A DNA stretch of 64,000 bases, from NCBI GenBank assembly GCA_964619065.1, contig CAZUCC010000023.1, positions 1 to 64,000 on the forward strand, written 5' to 3'. Each line of letters begins with the position of its first letter. Position 1 is the stretch's first letter. The DNA is from JANXUC01 sp964619065. Its GTDB lineage: Bacteria; Acidobacteriota; Terriglobia; Terriglobales; Acidobacteriaceae. The translations under genes were made by a program, and so were the position numbers. Below, one piece after another: positions 62,965 through 64,000 of this stretch. Below the pieces are notes generated by a model that was not told where the DNA came from, did no database searches, and was given only the letters and a program-made list of their open reading frames with translations.

Positions 62965-64000
62965 TTAAGAAGTTGGAGCCAAGATAGTCGCCCCAGAACC
63001 ATGTTCCGATGTAAGGCCGCGCTGCGGATCGACCAACAACCAAGCCGCCGCCCCCACCACGCACAAAACGGCCGCGACTAAAAACGACGCCGTCCAGCCA
63101 AAATGCTCCGCAATCCAAGGAGTGAGTTGGGCCGTGACTGCGCCCCCAATCTGTGCGCCCGTGTTCATGAAGCCGGAGACTGAACCTGAAGACCGGCCTG
63201 CGATGTCCGCTGTCACCGACCAAAAGGAACTCTGCGCAAAGTAGAGTGCCCCTGCGCCCCCTGCGAGGACAACACTAGCCAGCCTTGCGCTCTCCACTTG
63301 CGATCCAAAAGCCAAAAATACAGCAGCACCCGTCATCGCGACCGAAGCTACCACACAGCGGCCAAGTCGCGCCCCATACAAACGCGTGAGTTGGTCGCTA
63401 TAAGCCCCGCCTACCGCGCAACACACAGCCATCGCAATAAAAGGCAACATTGCATAGAACGCGGTCGCCTTGAGATTAAGCCCGCGCTCTTTTGCCAGGT
63501 AGATATAAAACCAACTAAAAAAAATCCAGGCAACGTAGCCGAAACAGAAATAGCTCAACGTAACCGCAAGAACTTCCTTACTGGTGAAAACCCTACTCCA
63601 AGGTACAAGATTCGGTTTTTGATCAACGGACGCAGTTTCCGTTTTCGTATCAACTGGCAGACCAGCATGGATCAAAGCAAGTTCGGCTGTGGAGACACCG
63701 GGATGCTCTTCTGGCGTGTCGCGTGCCATCAGATACCATACCCCTCCCGCAACCAGGCCAATTCCTGCGCACACCCAGAACGACGCGCGCCAGCCGTGGC
63801 GCACCATGAGATAAGTAATAAGTGGAGGCGAAAAGCCAGCGCCTACTCCAACGCCCGCGAAAATCCAGCCGTTGGCCAGTCCACGTTCCTGAGTAGGTAT
63901 CCAGCGTGCAACGAACTGATTGGAAGCAGGAAACACAACAGCTTCGCCTGCACCGAGCAAGAACCGAACCGCAAAGAAGAAAATGAGGCCGTGCCCGATG
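62965..64000 (-). CDS. MFS transporter, probable hexuronate/sugar-acid permease (5' end outside window)
   Basis: The frame is open to the window end, so the N-terminus is missing. Typical helices and loops of the anion:cation symporter group: FFFAVRFLLGAGEAVVFPASNQFVARWIPTQERGLANG and GWIFAGVGVGAGFSPPLITYLMVRHGWRASF. Four nt before kdgK, so import of a sugar acid such as glucuronate, galacturonate or KDG is a reasonable inference. Confidence 0.85.
   Translation of the reverse strand, partial: IGHGLIFFFAVRFLLGAGEAVVFPASNQFVARWIPTQERGLANGWIFAGVGVGAGFSPPLITYLMVRHGWRASFWVCAGIGLVAGGVWYLMARDTPEEHPGVSTAELALIHAGLPVDTKTETASVDQKPNLVPWSRVFTSKEVLAVTLSYFCFGYVAWIFFSWFYIYLAKERGLNLKATAFYAMLPFIAMAVCCAVGGAYSDQLTRLYGARLGRCVVASVAMTGAAVFLAFGSQVESARLASVVLAGGAGALYFAQSSFWSVTADIAGRSSGSVSGFMNTGAQIGGAVTAQLTPWIAEHFGWTASFLVAAVLCVVGAAAWLLVDPQRGLTSEHGSGATILAPTS

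Noticed and set aside
1..64000. CRISPR arrays, tRNA or rRNA genes, insertion sequences, prophage
   Set aside because: No repeat-spacer pattern, cloverleaf, rRNA core sequence, transposase or phage gene could be recognised by reading.

Overview
The window is a dense, GC-rich bacterial chromosome segment with short intergenic gaps. Gene content points to the Acidobacteriota (Koribacter/Terriglobia-like). That assignment is an inference from a combination of features: a complete Tol-Pal cluster with a TonB-type subunit, hopanoid synthesis (squalene-hopene cyclase beside ispH), menaquinone-type UbiE/MenG, 2-oxoacid:ferredoxin oxidoreductase, and acidobacterial-style TonB-C, DUF1844 and Lys/Ala-rich proteins. 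No rRNA, tRNA, CRISPR array, insertion sequence or prophage was recognised.

Layout. 1-4180 (minus): recN, ispH and the 5' part of shc, cut by the window edge. 4389-9403 (plus): tolQ, tolR/exbD, a TonB/TolA-like gene, tolB, pal, cpoB, which form the envelope-constriction system. 9474-19634 (minus): ferredoxin oxidoreductase korAB, a secreted TonB-C protein, accA overlapping dnaE, and a CCA-adding-type nucleotidyltransferase with a histone-like tail. 19942-21508 (plus): a conserved unknown and lpxD. 21483-27951 (minus): mgtC-like, dapF, ldcA, mpl, M61 peptidase, plsC, six genes joined by 4-nt ATGA overlaps and centred on peptidoglycan precursor synthesis and recycling; ldcA carries an in-frame TGA. 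28031-33032 (minus): a GT-C-like membrane protein, a PfkB kinase, mtnP, and a secreted HExxH protein. 33103-36562 (plus): ygfZ-like, DUF1844, PhnP-like MBL, ribF. 36569-39781 (minus): EamA permease, a selenocysteine glutaredoxin, OsmC, CDF transporter. 39908-42078 (plus): parvulin-type PPIase and an SDR. 42096-44008 (minus): ubiE/menG and aroB. 44076-48202 (plus): nadB, two possibly metal-related envelope proteins and a lone receiver protein. 48254-53040: TPR-HTH regulator, aceB, and divergent aceA (glyoxylate shunt). 53070-55559: small unknowns and a CPA1 antiporter. 55775-64000: a GH2 glycosidase facing a minus-strand cluster of MFS transporter, KDG kinase, KDPG aldolase, a two-domain thioredoxin protein, a VOC lipoprotein and a polysaccharide deacetylase.

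The most interesting observation is at 37558-37809. A short glutaredoxin gene would be passed over by ordinary gene calling because its first active-site cysteine codon is TGA (U-P-P-C). A perfect 9-bp stem with a GGA loop starts 23 nt after this TGA, with its loop 32 nt away, where a bacterial SECIS is expected. It lies downstream of an OsmC peroxidase-like gene. By contrast, the TGA in ldcA replaces a non-redox residue and lacks such a hairpin, so it is read as a nonsense change or sequence error.
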